From assembly GCF_022549225.1 (NCBI RefSeq), contig NZ_JAKZFD010000005.1, positions 248,001 through 312,000 of the forward strand: a stretch of 64,000 nt of DNA, given 5' to 3'. The DNA comes from Pelomonas sp. CA6 (lineage in GTDB: Bacteria > Pseudomonadota > Gammaproteobacteria > Burkholderiales > Burkholderiaceae_C). The translations under genes and the position numbers were made by a program. How positions within the stretch are numbered: the stretch's first letter is position 1; every line of letters starts with the position of its first letter. This document shows positions 16,674 through 26,757 of this stretch, one piece after another. The notes under the pieces were generated by a model, which ran no database searches, was not told the DNA's origin, and worked only from the letters and a program-made list of their open reading frames with translations.

Positions 16674-17480
16674 ATGAACATCGGTCTGATCATCGTCGGC
16701 GACGAAATCCTGTCCGGCAAACGCCAGGACAAGCACTTGTCCACCTTCATCGAGAAGCTGGCCGCTCGCGGCCTGCAGCTGGACTGGGCCCAGTATGTCG
16801 GCGACGACCGCGAGCGCCTCACCGCGCTGCTGCGCCAGGCCTTTGCCAGTGGCGATCTGGTGATCAGCTGCGGCGGCATCGGCGCGACGCCAGACGACCA
16901 TACGCGTCAGTCCGCGGCCGCCGCGCTGGGGCGCGAACTGGTGCTGCACCCCGAGGCGGCCGAGCTGATCTGGGAGCGCGTGCAGCAGATGGCGCGCGAG
17001 CAGGGCAACACAGTGGAGCGCGACGCGCCGGACACGCTGCGGCGTCTGGAAATGGGGGTGTTCCCCGCCGGCGCCGGCATCATTCCCAATCCCTTCAACC
17101 GAATTCCCGGCTTCTTCGTCGGCACGGTCTATTTCGTGCCCGGCTTCCCGGTGATGGCCCATCCGATGATGGACTGGGTGCTGGACCAGCGCCACCCGGA
17201 GCTGCAGCGCCCGGTGGCCACGCGCGAGCGTTCGCTGATCGTGCAGGGCGCGATGGAGGCCACGCTGACGCCGCTGATGGAGGAGATCGAGGCCCGCTTC
17301 CCCGGCATCAAGGTTTTCTCGCTGCCCAGCGTGGATCACCCCCAATGGGGCCGCCACATTGAACTGGGCGTGAAGCCGGCCGCCAGCTCGGCGCAGGACG
17401 CGTTGGAGCCGGCCTACCAAGCCCTCAAAGAGGGCTTGGCCCAGGTTGGTGCATGCATAAGCACCGAGTTGGTGCGATGA
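16674..17480 (+). CDS. molybdopterin-binding CinA N-domain protein
   Basis: Encodes 268 residues of the MoaB/MogA-like competence-damage domain: MNIGLIIVGDEILSGKRQDKH at the start and ISCGGIGATPDDHT as the ligand loop. The C-terminal amidohydrolase domain of full CinA is absent, so this is the short form. Short-form proteins are poorly defined; pyridine nucleotide or molybdopterin-like ligands are considered. GGAG lies about ten bases before the ATG. The last 20 bases of the gene carry the first NtrC-type site of the glnA promoter (17461-17475), so coding and regulatory functions overlap. Confidence 0.85.
   Translation: MNIGLIIVGDEILSGKRQDKHLSTFIEKLAARGLQLDWAQYVGDDRERLTALLRQAFASGDLVISCGGIGATPDDHTRQSAAAALGRELVLHPEAAELIWERVQQMAREQGNTVERDAPDTLRRLEMGVFPAGAGIIPNPFNRIPGFFVGTVYFVPGFPVMAHPMMDWVLDQRHPELQRPVATRERSLIVQGAMEATLTPLMEEIEARFPGIKVFSLPSVDHPQWGRHIELGVKPAASSAQDALEPAYQALKEGLAQVGACISTELVR
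17461..17475. promoter_or_regulatory. NtrC binding site 1 for glnA
   Basis: The 15-mer GCACCGAGTTGGTGC matches the NtrC palindrome GCAC-N7-GTGC. It lies inside the 3' end of the CinA-like gene, about 190 bp upstream of the sigma-54 promoter. Its centre is 33 bp from that of site 2, about three helical turns, as in the enhancer pair of E. coli glnA. Confidence 0.8.
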
Positions 17481-17493
17481 TTCCGGTATAGGC

Positions 17494-17508
17494 GCACGAT
17501 CCTGGTGC
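17494..17508. promoter_or_regulatory. NtrC binding site 2 for glnA
   Basis: GCACGATCCTGGTGC again fits GCAC-N7-GTGC. Together with site 1 it forms a tandem enhancer on one face of the helix, suited to oligomerisation of phosphorylated NtrC. The NtrB and NtrC genes lie downstream at 19880 and 21032. Confidence 0.8.
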
Positions 17509-17645
17509 GATCCCGGTCGGGGCCCTGCGAATGGGCAGGAAACTGCCCTCGATCGGCGCGCATAATCCGGCGCGTCGCCGGGCTCACGCCGAGGAATGCA
17601 CCGGGCTGGCGATGTGCCGAGCGATCCACGCCCAAGGGGGCGCAC

Positions 17646-17663
17646 TTGGCATGCAACCTGCTA
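17646..17663 (+). promoter_or_regulatory. sigma-54 promoter of glnA
   Basis: TTGGCATGCAACCTGCTA has the invariant GG (17648-17649) and GC (17660-17661) with the obligatory 10-bp gap of -24/-12 promoters. Transcription would start near 17672, leaving a leader of about 76 bases before glnA. Two NtrC sites lie upstream. This is a strong match by spacing and context. Confidence 0.85.
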
Positions 17664-17748
17664 ACGAATGTGGTGCGCGCCGGCATGGAGCTTTCCCGCC
17701 GGCGATCACCGAATCCGAATCCACTACCCGTCCCGCTAGGAGTGATTG

Positions 17749-19164
17749 ATGGCCAAGACCGTCGCCGATGTGATGAAGATGGTGAAGGAGAACGAGGTCA
17801 AGTTCGTTGACTTCCGCTTCACCGACACCCGTGGCAAGGAACAGCACGTGTCCGTGCCTGTTTCCCATTTCGACGAAGACAAGTTCGCCTCGGGCCATGC
17901 CTTCGACGGCTCGTCGATCGCCGGCTGGAAGGGCATCGAGGCGTCGGACATGCTGCTGATGCCGGATCCCGACACCGCCAACATCGACCCCTTCTTCGAA
18001 GAGCCGACGCTGATCCTGAGCTGCGACGTGATCGATCCGGCCGACGGCAAGGCCTATGAGCGCGATCCCCGCTCGCTGGCCAAGCGCGCCGAGGCCTACC
18101 TGAAGGCCTCCGGCCTGGGCGATACCGCCTACTTCGGTCCCGAGCCCGAGTTCTTCATCTTCGACTCGGTGCGTTGGGGCAACGACATGTCCGGCTCGTT
18201 CTTCAAGATCGAATCGGAAGAGGCCGCCTGGAACACCGGCAAGGAATACGAGCACGGCAACAGCGGCTACCGTCCCACCGTCAAGGGCGGCTACTTCCCC
18301 GTGCCCCCGGTCGACAGCGGCCAGGATATGCGCTCGGAGATGTGCCTGATCCTGGAGCAGATGGGCATCCCGGTCGAAGTGCACCACCATGAGGTGGCCA
18401 ACGCCGGCCAGATGGAAATCGGCACCAAGTTCAGCACGCTGACCAAGCGCGCCGACTGGCTGCAACTGCAGAAGTACATCATCCAGAACGTCGCCCATGC
18501 CTATGGCAAGACCGCGACCTTCATGCCCAAGCCCATCGTCGGCGACAACGGCTCCGGCATGCACGTGCACCAGTCGATCTGGAAGGATGGCAAGAACCTG
18601 TTCGCTGGTGACGGTTATGCCGGCCTGTCCGAGTTCGCGCTGTACTACATCGGCGGCATCATCAAGCACGCCCGCGCGCTGAACGCGATCACCAACCCTG
18701 GCACGAACAGCTACAAGCGTCTGGTGCCCGGCTTCGAAGCGCCGGTGAAGCTGGCCTATTCGGCCAAGAACCGCTCGGCCTCGATCCGCATCCCCTATGT
18801 GGCCAACCCCAAGGGCCGCCGCATCGAGGCGCGCTTCCCGGATCCCAGCGCCAACCCCTACCTGGCGTTCGCCGCGCTGATGATGGCCGGCCTGGACGGC
18901 GTGGAGAACAAGATCCACCCGGGCGAAGCCGCGACCAAGGATCTCTACCACCTGCCGCCGGAAGAAGACGCGAAGATCCCGACCGTCTGCCACAGCCTGG
19001 ACCAGGCGCTGGAGTACCTGGACAAGGACCGCGCGTTCCTGACCAAGGGCGGCGTGTTCACCGACAGCTTCCTCGATGCCTACATCGAGCTGAAGATGCA
19101 GGAGGTGACCCGCTTCCGCATGGCCACGCACCCGGTCGAGTTCGACATGTACTACGCCCTGTGA
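17749..19164 (+). CDS. glnA: glutamine synthetase, type I
   Basis: A 471-residue GSI enzyme. It makes glutamine from glutamate, ammonia and ATP. Visible motifs: [34 protein letters not shown], the ATP region [25 protein letters not shown] and [19 protein letters not shown]. The segment [10 protein letters not shown] near residue 400 contains the Tyr that is adenylylated by GlnE in GSI-beta enzymes. ATG 17749 has TAGGAG at good distance. Expression is predicted to need sigma-54 and NtrC (sites at 17461, 17494 and 17646). A clear terminator follows at 19229-19252. Confidence 0.98.
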   Translation: MAKTVADVMKMVKENEVKFVDFRFTDTRGKEQHVSVPVSHFDEDKFASGHAFDGSSIAGWKGIEASDMLLMPDPDTANIDPFFEEPTLILSCDVIDPADGKAYERDPRSLAKRAEAYLKASGLGDTAYFGPEPEFFIFDSVRWGNDMSGSFFKIESEEAAWNTGKEYEHGNSGYRPTVKGGYFPVPPVDSGQDMRSEMCLILEQMGIPVEVHHHEVANAGQMEIGTKFSTLTKRADWLQLQKYIIQNVAHAYGKTATFMPKPIVGDNGSGMHVHQSIWKDGKNLFAGDGYAGLSEFALYYIGGIIKHARALNAITNPGTNSYKRLVPGFEAPVKLAYSAKNRSASIRIPYVANPKGRRIEARFPDPSANPYLAFAALMMAGLDGVENKIHPGEAATKDLYHLPPEEDAKIPTVCHSLDQALEYLDKDRAFLTKGGVFTDSFLDAYIELKMQEVTRFRMATHPVEFDMYYAL

Positions 19165-19228
19165 TGCGGCAGGCGACCGGGATGAGCCGCGTGCGACTCA
19201 ACTCCCGGATCGCCGGCTGTGACAGCGA

Positions 19229-19252
19229 GGGACGGCTCAGGCCGTCCCTTTT
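19229..19252 (+). terminator. intrinsic terminator after glnA
   Basis: GGGACGGC and GCCGTCCC form a perfect 8-bp stem with the tetraloop TCAG, followed at once by TTTTC. It lies 65 bp beyond the glnA stop and separates glnA from the downstream genes, so glnL-glnG probably have an additional promoter or depend on read-through. Confidence 0.88.
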
Positions 19253-19311
19253 CGTTGGGCCTTCCAGATGCGCCACAATGCAGGTTGATCACAGGCTGCA
19301 AGCAGCATTCG

Positions 19312-19830
19312 ATGCAATACAAGCGATCAAGCAAATGGCGCGCCGCGGCGCTGATCCTGGCGCTGTATGCCACGGGCGTGAGCGCGGGCGCGCAGTCGGT
19401 GGTCTACCGCTGTCCCGGCCCCCCCGTGCTCTACACCGACGCGCTGACGCCCAAGGAGGCGCAGGAGAAGGGCTGCCGCAGCATCGAGGGCACGCCCATC
19501 ACGGTGCTGCAGGCGCCCAAGCCGCGTGCGGCGACGCCGGCGTCCGCGTCGTCACCGGAAGCGCGCGGCAGCGATGGCCGCGTGGACCCGGACAAGCAGC
19601 GCAGCCGCGACGGCGAGCGCCGGCGTGTGCTGGAGCAGGAATTGCGCGACGCCGAGGAGCGCCTCTCGGCGCTGCAGCGCGAGTACAACGCGGGCCAGCC
19701 CGAACGCCGTGGCGACGAGCGCAACTACCAGAAGTATCTGGACCGCGTGGCCGAGCTGAAAGCCAGCATCGCCCGCCAGGAAAGCGACATCCAGGCCATC
19801 AAGCGCGAGCTGTCCAAGCTGCCGTCCTGA
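19312..19830 (+). CDS. exported coiled-coil protein, DUF4124-like
   Basis: Encodes 172 residues with a signal peptide (hydrophobic ALILALYATGVSA, cleavage near SAGAQS). The mature N-terminus VVYRCPGPPVLYTDALTP resembles the DUF4124 pattern of a short beta motif with a Cys. The second half is a charged coiled coil (about 100-170, rich in Glu, Arg, Leu). Expected location is the periplasm. ATG 19312 was chosen because the signal peptide begins there. It lies between glnA and glnL, behind the glnA terminator; a role in nitrogen control is not indicated by its sequence. Confidence 0.75.
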   Translation: MQYKRSSKWRAAALILALYATGVSAGAQSVVYRCPGPPVLYTDALTPKEAQEKGCRSIEGTPITVLQAPKPRAATPASASSPEARGSDGRVDPDKQRSRDGERRRVLEQELRDAEERLSALQREYNAGQPERRGDERNYQKYLDRVAELKASIARQESDIQAIKRELSKLPS

Positions 19831-19879
19831 CCCGCGCCTGCCCGACTGGCCTGCGCGCGGCACACCCCGCGGGCCGCCC

Positions 19880-20992
19880 ATGAAGGACCTGTCATCCTCC
19901 CCGGCCGGCGTCGCCGGCTTCCAGGCGCTGGACCTGCTCGCCACCATGGTGGCCGTGCTGCGCCCCGACGGCACCTGCGAATTCGCCAACACCGCGTTCG
20001 AAACCATGCTGCGCCAGCCGCGCCGCGCGCTGCAGGGCAGCCGGCTGAGCGACTGGTTCGCCGACACGACGCGCCTGAACGAGGCGCTGGATGGCGTGGC
20101 CCGTAACGCGTATTCGAGCAGCCGCTTCGACGCGCAGATCCGTCGCGGCGCGCGTGCCGCGCCGGGGGCACCCGAGGACCTGCTGCCGGTGCAGGTCATC
20201 GTCAGCCAGGCCGAGCATGGCGGGCGGCTGCTGATCGAGCTCATCGAGAATGCCCAGCAGAGCCGCCAGGACCGCGAGGAGCGCAGCCTGGACCAGCTGC
20301 GCTCGACCAAGGAGCTGGTGCGCAACCTGGCCCATGAGATCAAGAACCCGCTGGGCGGCATACGCGGCGCGGCGCAACTGCTGGCCCTGGAGCTGCAGCC
20401 CACCGAGCTGTGGGACGAGCTGCAGGAGTACACCCAGGTCATCATCCACGAGGCCGACCGGCTGCAGTCGCTGGTGGACCGCCTGCTGGCGCCGCACCGC
20501 CGCGCCCAGGTCGTGGGGGACGTCAACATCCACGAGGTCTGCGAGCGCGTGCGCTCGCTGATCCTGGCCGAGCATCCCAAAGGCCTGTGCGTGCTGCGCG
20601 ACTACGACATCTCGCTGCCCGACTTCCGCGGTGACCGCGAGCAGCTGATCCAGGCCGTGCTCAACATCGTGCAGAACGCGGCCCAGGCGCTCTCGGCGCG
20701 CATCGCCGCTGGCGACGCGCAGATCACGCTGCGCACCCGCGTGGCGCGCCAGGTCACCATAGGCAAGCAGCGCTGGCGCTTGGCATTGGAATTGCATATC
20801 GAGGACAACGGCCCCGGTGTGCCCGAGGACATCAAGGACCGCATCTTCTACCCGCTGGTGTCGGGGCGGGAGGGCGGTTCCGGACTCGGGCTCACGCTGG
20901 CGCAGACCATCGCCCAGCAGCACCAGGGCATGATCGACTGCGACAGCCAGCCGGGCCGGACCGATTTTCGAATCACCCTGCCTTTGCCCTGA
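19880..20992 (+). CDS. glnL: nitrogen regulation sensor histidine kinase NtrB
   Basis: Encodes 370 residues: N-terminal PAS domain (about 15-125), a dimerisation/phosphoacceptor helix with His152 (NLAHEIKNPLGG) and a C-terminal HATPase domain with N box (NIVQNAAQAL), G1 (DNGPGVPEDI) and G2 (GGSGLGL). No membrane segment, as expected for NtrB. Under nitrogen limitation it phosphorylates NtrC; PII protein turns it to a phosphatase. It is followed 39 bp later by glnG on the same strand. Together they should drive the glnA promoter. Confidence 0.95.
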   Translation: MKDLSSSPAGVAGFQALDLLATMVAVLRPDGTCEFANTAFETMLRQPRRALQGSRLSDWFADTTRLNEALDGVARNAYSSSRFDAQIRRGARAAPGAPEDLLPVQVIVSQAEHGGRLLIELIENAQQSRQDREERSLDQLRSTKELVRNLAHEIKNPLGGIRGAAQLLALELQPTELWDELQEYTQVIIHEADRLQSLVDRLLAPHRRAQVVGDVNIHEVCERVRSLILAEHPKGLCVLRDYDISLPDFRGDREQLIQAVLNIVQNAAQALSARIAAGDAQITLRTRVARQVTIGKQRWRLALELHIEDNGPGVPEDIKDRIFYPLVSGREGGSGLGLTLAQTIAQQHQGMIDCDSQPGRTDFRITLPLP

Positions 20993-21031
20993 GCGCGGCC
21001 ACAAGCCGGCAGGGGCCGAGGGGAGTCACCG

Positions 21032-22510
<1,479 letters not shown>

Positions 22511-22629
22511 CGCGGACCTGATGCCGGTATTGCGTCAGCCTGGGATCGCGGGCGTGCCGAGGGTGGCCTGAACGCCCCGTGATGGTGCGTGGCGCCCGCT
22601 CCTGGGCGCACCCCGGGTGCCGCTGGGGG

Positions 22630-23589
22630 TCAGGTCTTGTCCAGCCAGACGGCCAGGCCCTGGGCGTTGAGCTCTACATCCATCGCCAGCAGCTCAGCGA
22701 CGGTGGACGCCGCCATGGCGCTACCCAGGTGGCGGCTGGCGCGCTCCTGGTACAGCGCCAGCAGTTCCTGCTTCAGCCGCGCATGCCGGTCGGGATCCTG
22801 GCGTAGTCGCTCGGCGATCTCCACCATGGCGTCCAGCTGCAGCAGCAGTTCGTCGGCCAGCTGGCGGACGGCGGCCTCGCTGCCGCCGATCTGGCTGTAG
22901 TGCGTCAGGTACATGCGCTGCGGGCGGGCGTCCAGCAGCCGCTGGATCGACTGGCGCAGCGCGTCGGGATCGAACTGCACCGGCGTGCTGGTGGGCAGGA
23001 TCCAGACGCCACGCTCGGGATGGTCGAACTCGCGGTAGGACAGCCCGAAGGTGTCGCCGGTGAACCAGCCCCGGCTGGTCTCGTCCCAGACGCAATGGTG
23101 GTGGCGCGCATGGCCGGGTGTGTCGATCAGGCGCAGCATGCGCCCGCCCAGGCGTATCTGCTGCTCGTCGCTGCTGGCGCGGGCGCGTTCGGGCGCTACG
23201 CCCAGCAGCTCGCCGTAGGAGCGCCGCATCTCGTCCTCGCCATAGACGGCCATCGCACCGGACCACAGCGCCGCCGGGTCCAGCATGTGGCGCAGTCCGC
23301 GTGGATGCACCAGCAGCATTGCGCGTGGCAGGGCCTGCATCAGCGGGCCGACGCCGCCGGCATGGTCGAGGTGAACATGGGTGGGGATGACCCAGTCCAC
23401 CGCGTCCAGCGGCAGGTCCAGCGCCTCCAGTGCACCCAGCAGGCGGGGCAGGGCATGCCGGGTGCCGGTGTCGACGAAGGCGGCGCGGCCCTGGTCGACG
23501 ATCAGGAAGGCGGCATCGAAGCGCGGGCGCTGGAAGCCGGTGTCGATCGCATAGACCCCGTGGCCCAGCGGCTGCAGATAGTCGGGCAC
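22630..23589 (-). CDS. metallo-beta-lactamase fold hydrolase
   Basis: Encodes 319 residues with a complete MBL metal site: [10 protein letters not shown] (His, His, Asp, His), a later His in [10 protein letters not shown], Asp in WFTGDTFG and a final His in YLTHYS. The C-terminal third is helical and lacks lactamase signatures, so a glyoxalase II-like or lactonase/thioesterase-like hydrolase is more likely than antibiotic resistance. It is divergent from def with 125 bp between starts. Substrate unknown. Confidence 0.85.
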   Translation of the reverse strand: MPDYLQPLGHGVYAIDTGFQRPRFDAAFLIVDQGRAAFVDTGTRHALPRLLGALEALDLPLDAVDWVIPTHVHLDHAGGVGPLMQALPRAMLLVHPRGLRHMLDPAALWSGAMAVYGEDEMRRSYGELLGVAPERARASSDEQQIRLGGRMLRLIDTPGHARHHHCVWDETSRGWFTGDTFGLSYREFDHPERGVWILPTSTPVQFDPDALRQSIQRLLDARPQRMYLTHYSQIGGSEAAVRQLADELLLQLDAMVEIAERLRQDPDRHARLKQELLALYQERASRHLGSAMAASTVAELLAMDVELNAQGLAVWLDKT

Positions 23590-23714
23590 GTTGTTCTCCT
23601 CGTCAGTTCCGGCGATGCGGACTCTTGGGATGGAAACAGGAAACCCGGGTGCTCCGCGTTTCCCTGGGAAAATCAGCCCACAGATTAAGCGATGAACGAA
23701 GAGCGAGGACAGCC

Positions 23715-24251
23715 ATGGCGGTACGCGAGATTCTCCGGATGGGCGATGCCCGCTTGCTGCGCCAGGCGCAGCCGGTGCGGGACTTCGACACGCCCGAGCT
23801 GCATGCGCTGCTGCAGGACATGTTCGACACCATGGCGGCGGCCCAGGGCGCCGGCCTGGCGGCCCCGCAGATCGGGGTGGACCTGCAGGTGGTGGTGTTT
23901 GGCTTCCAGCACAACGAGCGCTACCCCGAGGCGCCGCCGGTGCCGATGACGGTGCTGATCAATCCGCAGGTCACCCCGCTGTCCGAAGAGCGGGTGGATG
24001 GCTGGGAGGGCTGCCTGTCCGTGCCGGGCTTGCGCGGCGTGGTGCCGCGCTGGAGCCGCATCCGCTACCAGGGTTTCGACGCGCAGGGCCGGCCGCTGGG
24101 CCGTGAGGCCGAGGGCTTCCACGCCCGCGTGGTGCAGCACGAGTGCGACCATCTGGAGGGCGTGCTCTACCCGATGCGGGTTCGAGACTTCAGCCGCTTT
24201 GGCTTCACCGAGGTCCTGTTTCCGGGCATGGATCCCCGCGCCGACGACTGA
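23715..24251 (+). CDS. def: peptide deformylase
   Basis: Encodes 178 residues. It removes the formyl group from the N-terminal methionine of new proteins. All three motifs are intact: GAGLAAPQ (45-52), EGCLSVPG with metal ligand Cys100, and HECDHLEG with His142, Glu143 and His146. This seems to be an additional or stand-alone copy; it is not next to fmt, where the housekeeping def of many proteobacteria lies. ATG 23715 was chosen because MAVREIL is the usual PDF start; the open frame extends upstream without coding character. A palindrome follows the stop directly. Confidence 0.93.
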   Translation: MAVREILRMGDARLLRQAQPVRDFDTPELHALLQDMFDTMAAAQGAGLAAPQIGVDLQVVVFGFQHNERYPEAPPVPMTVLINPQVTPLSEERVDGWEGCLSVPGLRGVVPRWSRIRYQGFDAQGRPLGREAEGFHARVVQHECDHLEGVLYPMRVRDFSRFGFTEVLFPGMDPRADD

Positions 24252-24269
24252 GACGGCCCGCGGGCCGTC
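24252..24269 (+). terminator. perfect palindrome directly after def
   Basis: GACGGCCCG and CGGGCCGTC form an 18-bp uninterrupted palindrome starting one base after the def stop codon. A hairpin would need to open the centre to form a loop. No T run follows, so termination is plausible but unproven; protein binding is an alternative. Confidence 0.4.
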
Positions 24270-24353
24270 CGCGTTGCGGGCGTGTAAGGCATGTAAAGAC
24301 CGTCCTCCGGAAGGGCGAGTCGCGCGTTGAGCGGGCAGCATCCGGAGCTGCCG

Positions 24354-26057
24354 ATGAAATTCCTTGCCCCTGACTTCTGGTCTTCCGGCCGGGCGCGCCT
24401 GCGCGCGGCCGGCGCGTTGCTGCTGTCGCTGTGCCTGGCCCTGCCGGTGCTCGCCGACCCGCCGGGCCGTGCCGGCCGCGTGGCCTCGCTGAGCGGCCAG
24501 GCCTGGATCTACGACAGCCAGGAGCGCCAGTGGCAGGCCCTGCTGCCCAACCAGACCGTCGGTGATGGCGACCGGCTGCGCACCGACGTCAACAGCCGGC
24601 TGGCCCTGCGCGTGGGCTCCACCTCGCTGTGGCTGGACCAGGCCGCCGAGATCGAATTCAGCGCGCTGACCGACGCCCGCGTGTCGGTGCAGTTGCTGCG
24701 CGGCGCGCTGGGGCTGCGCCTGCGCAACCAGGACGCTGTCGACGAATGGAGCGTGGCCACGCTGGAGGGGCGCAGCTGGTTCGAACGCCAGGGTCTCTAC
24801 CGGCTGACTCAGTTGCCTCGCGCCACCCAGGCCCAGGCCTGGCAGGGCCGGCTGCGCTTCGAGTCGCGCTTCTTCAGTCCCGGCGGCAGCGCCCAGCCGC
24901 TGTGGCTGAGCACAAACGAACAGGCCGAGCTGTGGTCCGACGGCAGCGGCCCGCGCGCGGAGCGCCAGGCGCTGATGCGCGATGGCTTTGCCGACTGGCT
25001 GCTGGCCAGCAGCCGTGCCGAGGGCGATCCGCAGCTGGCCCATGTCTCGCCGGAGATGACCGGCGCCGAAGAGCTGGACCGCTACGGCGAGTGGGCGCAG
25101 AGCGAGGAGCATGGCGTGGTCTGGATACCGCGCCAGGTCGCGGTGGACTGGGTGCCCTACAGCCAGGGGCGCTGGGTCTGGTCGCGCCACTGGGGCTGGA
25201 CCTGGGTGGACGAGATGCCGTGGGGCTTCGCTCCCTTCCACTATGGGCGCTGGGTGATGTGGCGCGATCGCTGGTGCTGGAGCCCGGGGCCCTGGGTGGC
25301 CCGTCCCGTCTATGCGCCGGCGCTCGTGGCATGGTCCGGTCCGGGCGTCAGCGTCAATCTGTTCCTGGGCCGGCATGCGCCGCCGCCGCGTTACGGCTGG
25401 GCGCCGCTGCCCTGGCATGAGCCCTACCGGCCGCCCTATCGCTACAGCCCCGACTATTGGCGTCGGATCAATCCCGACCCGGTGACGGTGCGCCCCGCGC
25501 CGATGCCGCCGACGCCAGCGCCGCGCCCCTGGCCGCGCGACGGGGCGCAGCCCGGGCTGGGGCAGCGCCCCGACGGGCCGCCGGTGCGCGTGGAGCGTCC
25601 GCGCAGCGAACTGCCGGCCGCACTGATCGCCCAGCCGGGCGGCGCCGTCGGACCCGGCCTGCCCAGGCGCGACAGCGAACCGCCGGTCCGGGCCCAGCCG
25701 ATGCCTATGCCCGATGCCGGCGCCGGGCGCGACGAACTGCCGCGCCGCCGCCATGCCGAGCGACCGGACGTTCCCGACCGCATGGACCGCTTCGAGCGGC
25801 CGCCCCGGGCCGAGGCGGTGCCGCCGGTGCGCAGTGAGCCACCGCGCATGGAGCCTCCTCGCATGGAGGCGCCGCGCATGGAGCCGCCTCGCCGGGAAGT
25901 ACCGAGGATGGAGGCGCCGCCACGCATGGAAGTGCCTCGCCCATCCCCGGGGCCGGGGGCCGAGCCTCGGCGGGAGAGCCGCCCCGAGCCCGGCCGAGCC
26001 GAAGTCAACCGGCCGCCGGTGCGCGACGACGGGCCACGCCGCCAGGTCGAGCGCTGA
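24354..26057 (+). CDS. exported FecR/DUF6600 domain protein with Pro/Arg/Met-rich tail
   Basis: Encodes 567 residues. A signal peptide (hydrophobic ALLLSLCLALPVLA, cleavage before DPPG) leads into a FecR-like domain (about 45-160, GRVASLSGQAWIYDS and NSRLALRVGSTSLWL). A Trp-rich DUF6600-like region follows (about 255-355, RWVWSRHWGWTWVDE and APFHYGRWV). The last 190 residues are disordered, rich in Pro and Arg, with tandem RMEPP-type pentapeptides. The protein is probably periplasmic or surface-linked. ATG 24354 has GGAG before it. Its function is unknown; FecR here is a fold label, not evidence of iron signalling. Confidence 0.82.
   Translation: MKFLAPDFWSSGRARLRAAGALLLSLCLALPVLADPPGRAGRVASLSGQAWIYDSQERQWQALLPNQTVGDGDRLRTDVNSRLALRVGSTSLWLDQAAEIEFSALTDARVSVQLLRGALGLRLRNQDAVDEWSVATLEGRSWFERQGLYRLTQLPRATQAQAWQGRLRFESRFFSPGGSAQPLWLSTNEQAELWSDGSGPRAERQALMRDGFADWLLASSRAEGDPQLAHVSPEMTGAEELDRYGEWAQSEEHGVVWIPRQVAVDWVPYSQGRWVWSRHWGWTWVDEMPWGFAPFHYGRWVMWRDRWCWSPGPWVARPVYAPALVAWSGPGVSVNLFLGRHAPPPRYGWAPLPWHEPYRPPYRYSPDYWRRINPDPVTVRPAPMPPTPAPRPWPRDGAQPGLGQRPDGPPVRVERPRSELPAALIAQPGGAVGPGLPRRDSEPPVRAQPMPMPDAGAGRDELPRRRHAERPDVPDRMDRFERPPRAEAVPPVRSEPPRMEPPRMEAPRMEPPRREVPRMEAPPRMEVPRPSPGPGAEPRRESRPEPGRAEVNRPPVRDDGPRRQVER
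25845..25937 (+). repeat. 15-bp tandem repeat coding RME(P/A/V)P
   Basis: Six 15-base units encode RMEPP, RMEAP, RMEPP, RREVP, RMEAP and, after one extra Pro codon, RMEVP. Units differ by a few bases, so the array is not fresh. It is in frame within the tail of the FecR/DUF6600 gene, and changes in copy number would not shift the frame. Confidence 0.8.
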
Positions 26058-26097
26058 GCCTCTCCCGGTCCATCCGCCGCCGCGGGCGGGCCGGGCT

Positions 26098-26745
26098 TCA
26101 GAGCAGGGGCTTCAAAGACTGCCAGACGTTGTCCAGCATGCGTGGATGGGCCTTGGCCAGCGGGTGGATGCGGTCGGGCTGGAACCAGTCCATCGCGTCG
26201 GCGCGGTCGGCGATGCCGGCCAGCAGGAAGGGCTGCAGCGCCACCTTCTCTTCCTTGGCGACCTCGCCGAACAGCGCGGCGAAATCGCGCCCGTAGCTGG
26301 CCCCATAGTTGGGTGGCAGCTGCATGCCCACCACCAGCACCTTGGCGCGGGCCTCCTTGCCGGCGCGCACCATGGCACGCAGGTTGTCGCGCGTCATCGC
26401 CAGCGACAGCCCGCGCAGCGCATCGTTGCCGCCCAGCTCGATGATCAGATGCGTGGGCTTGTGGGTGGCGAGCAGGGCGGGCAGGCGCGAGCGGCCGCCC
26501 GAGGTGGTGTCGCCGCTGATGCTGGCGTTGACGACCTCCGCACCGGGCGCCTGCGCCGCGAGGCGCTGCTGCAGCAGCGCGACCCAGCCGCTGCCGCGCG
26601 CAATGCCGTACTCCGCCGACAAGCTGTCGCCCAGCACCACGACGCGCGGCGTCGCGCGCTGGGCCGATGCCGGCCGCCAAATCCCCGTCGCGGCCGCTGC
26701 CAGCATCCACGCGCTACAGTCCACCATCCATTGACGACGCCGCAT
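26098..26745 (-). CDS. tesA: TesA-type SGNH arylesterase/lysophospholipase, exported
   Basis: Encodes 215 residues with a signal peptide ending near PASAQRA. SGNH blocks are complete: GDSLSAEYG (Ser nucleophile), SGDTTSGG (Gly), GGNDALRG (Asn) and DRIHPL (Asp, His). E. coli TesA is a periplasmic thioesterase I/protease I/lysophospholipase L1 that also cleaves acyl-CoA. As in E. coli, it is divergent from a ybbA-type ABC ATPase gene. The two ATG codons are only 12 bp apart (26745 and 26758), so each ribosome binding site lies in the other gene's leader or coding start. An ATG at 26727 is possible. Confidence 0.88.
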   Translation of the reverse strand: MRRRQWMVDCSAWMLAAAATGIWRPASAQRATPRVVVLGDSLSAEYGIARGSGWVALLQQRLAAQAPGAEVVNASISGDTTSGGRSRLPALLATHKPTHLIIELGGNDALRGLSLAMTRDNLRAMVRAGKEARAKVLVVGMQLPPNYGASYGRDFAALFGEVAKEEKVALQPFLLAGIADRADAMDWFQPDRIHPLAKAHPRMLDNVWQSLKPLL

Positions 26746-26757
26746 CCGCCACCTTTC

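Noticed and set aside
16674-17480. Truncated or frameshifted full-length CinA
   Set aside because: The gene ends cleanly and the following sequence is the glnA control region, without remains of the C-terminal domain; the short form is common.
22630-23589. Beta-lactamase resistance gene
   Set aside because: Only the general MBL metal motif is present; no signal peptide and no lactamase-specific loops.
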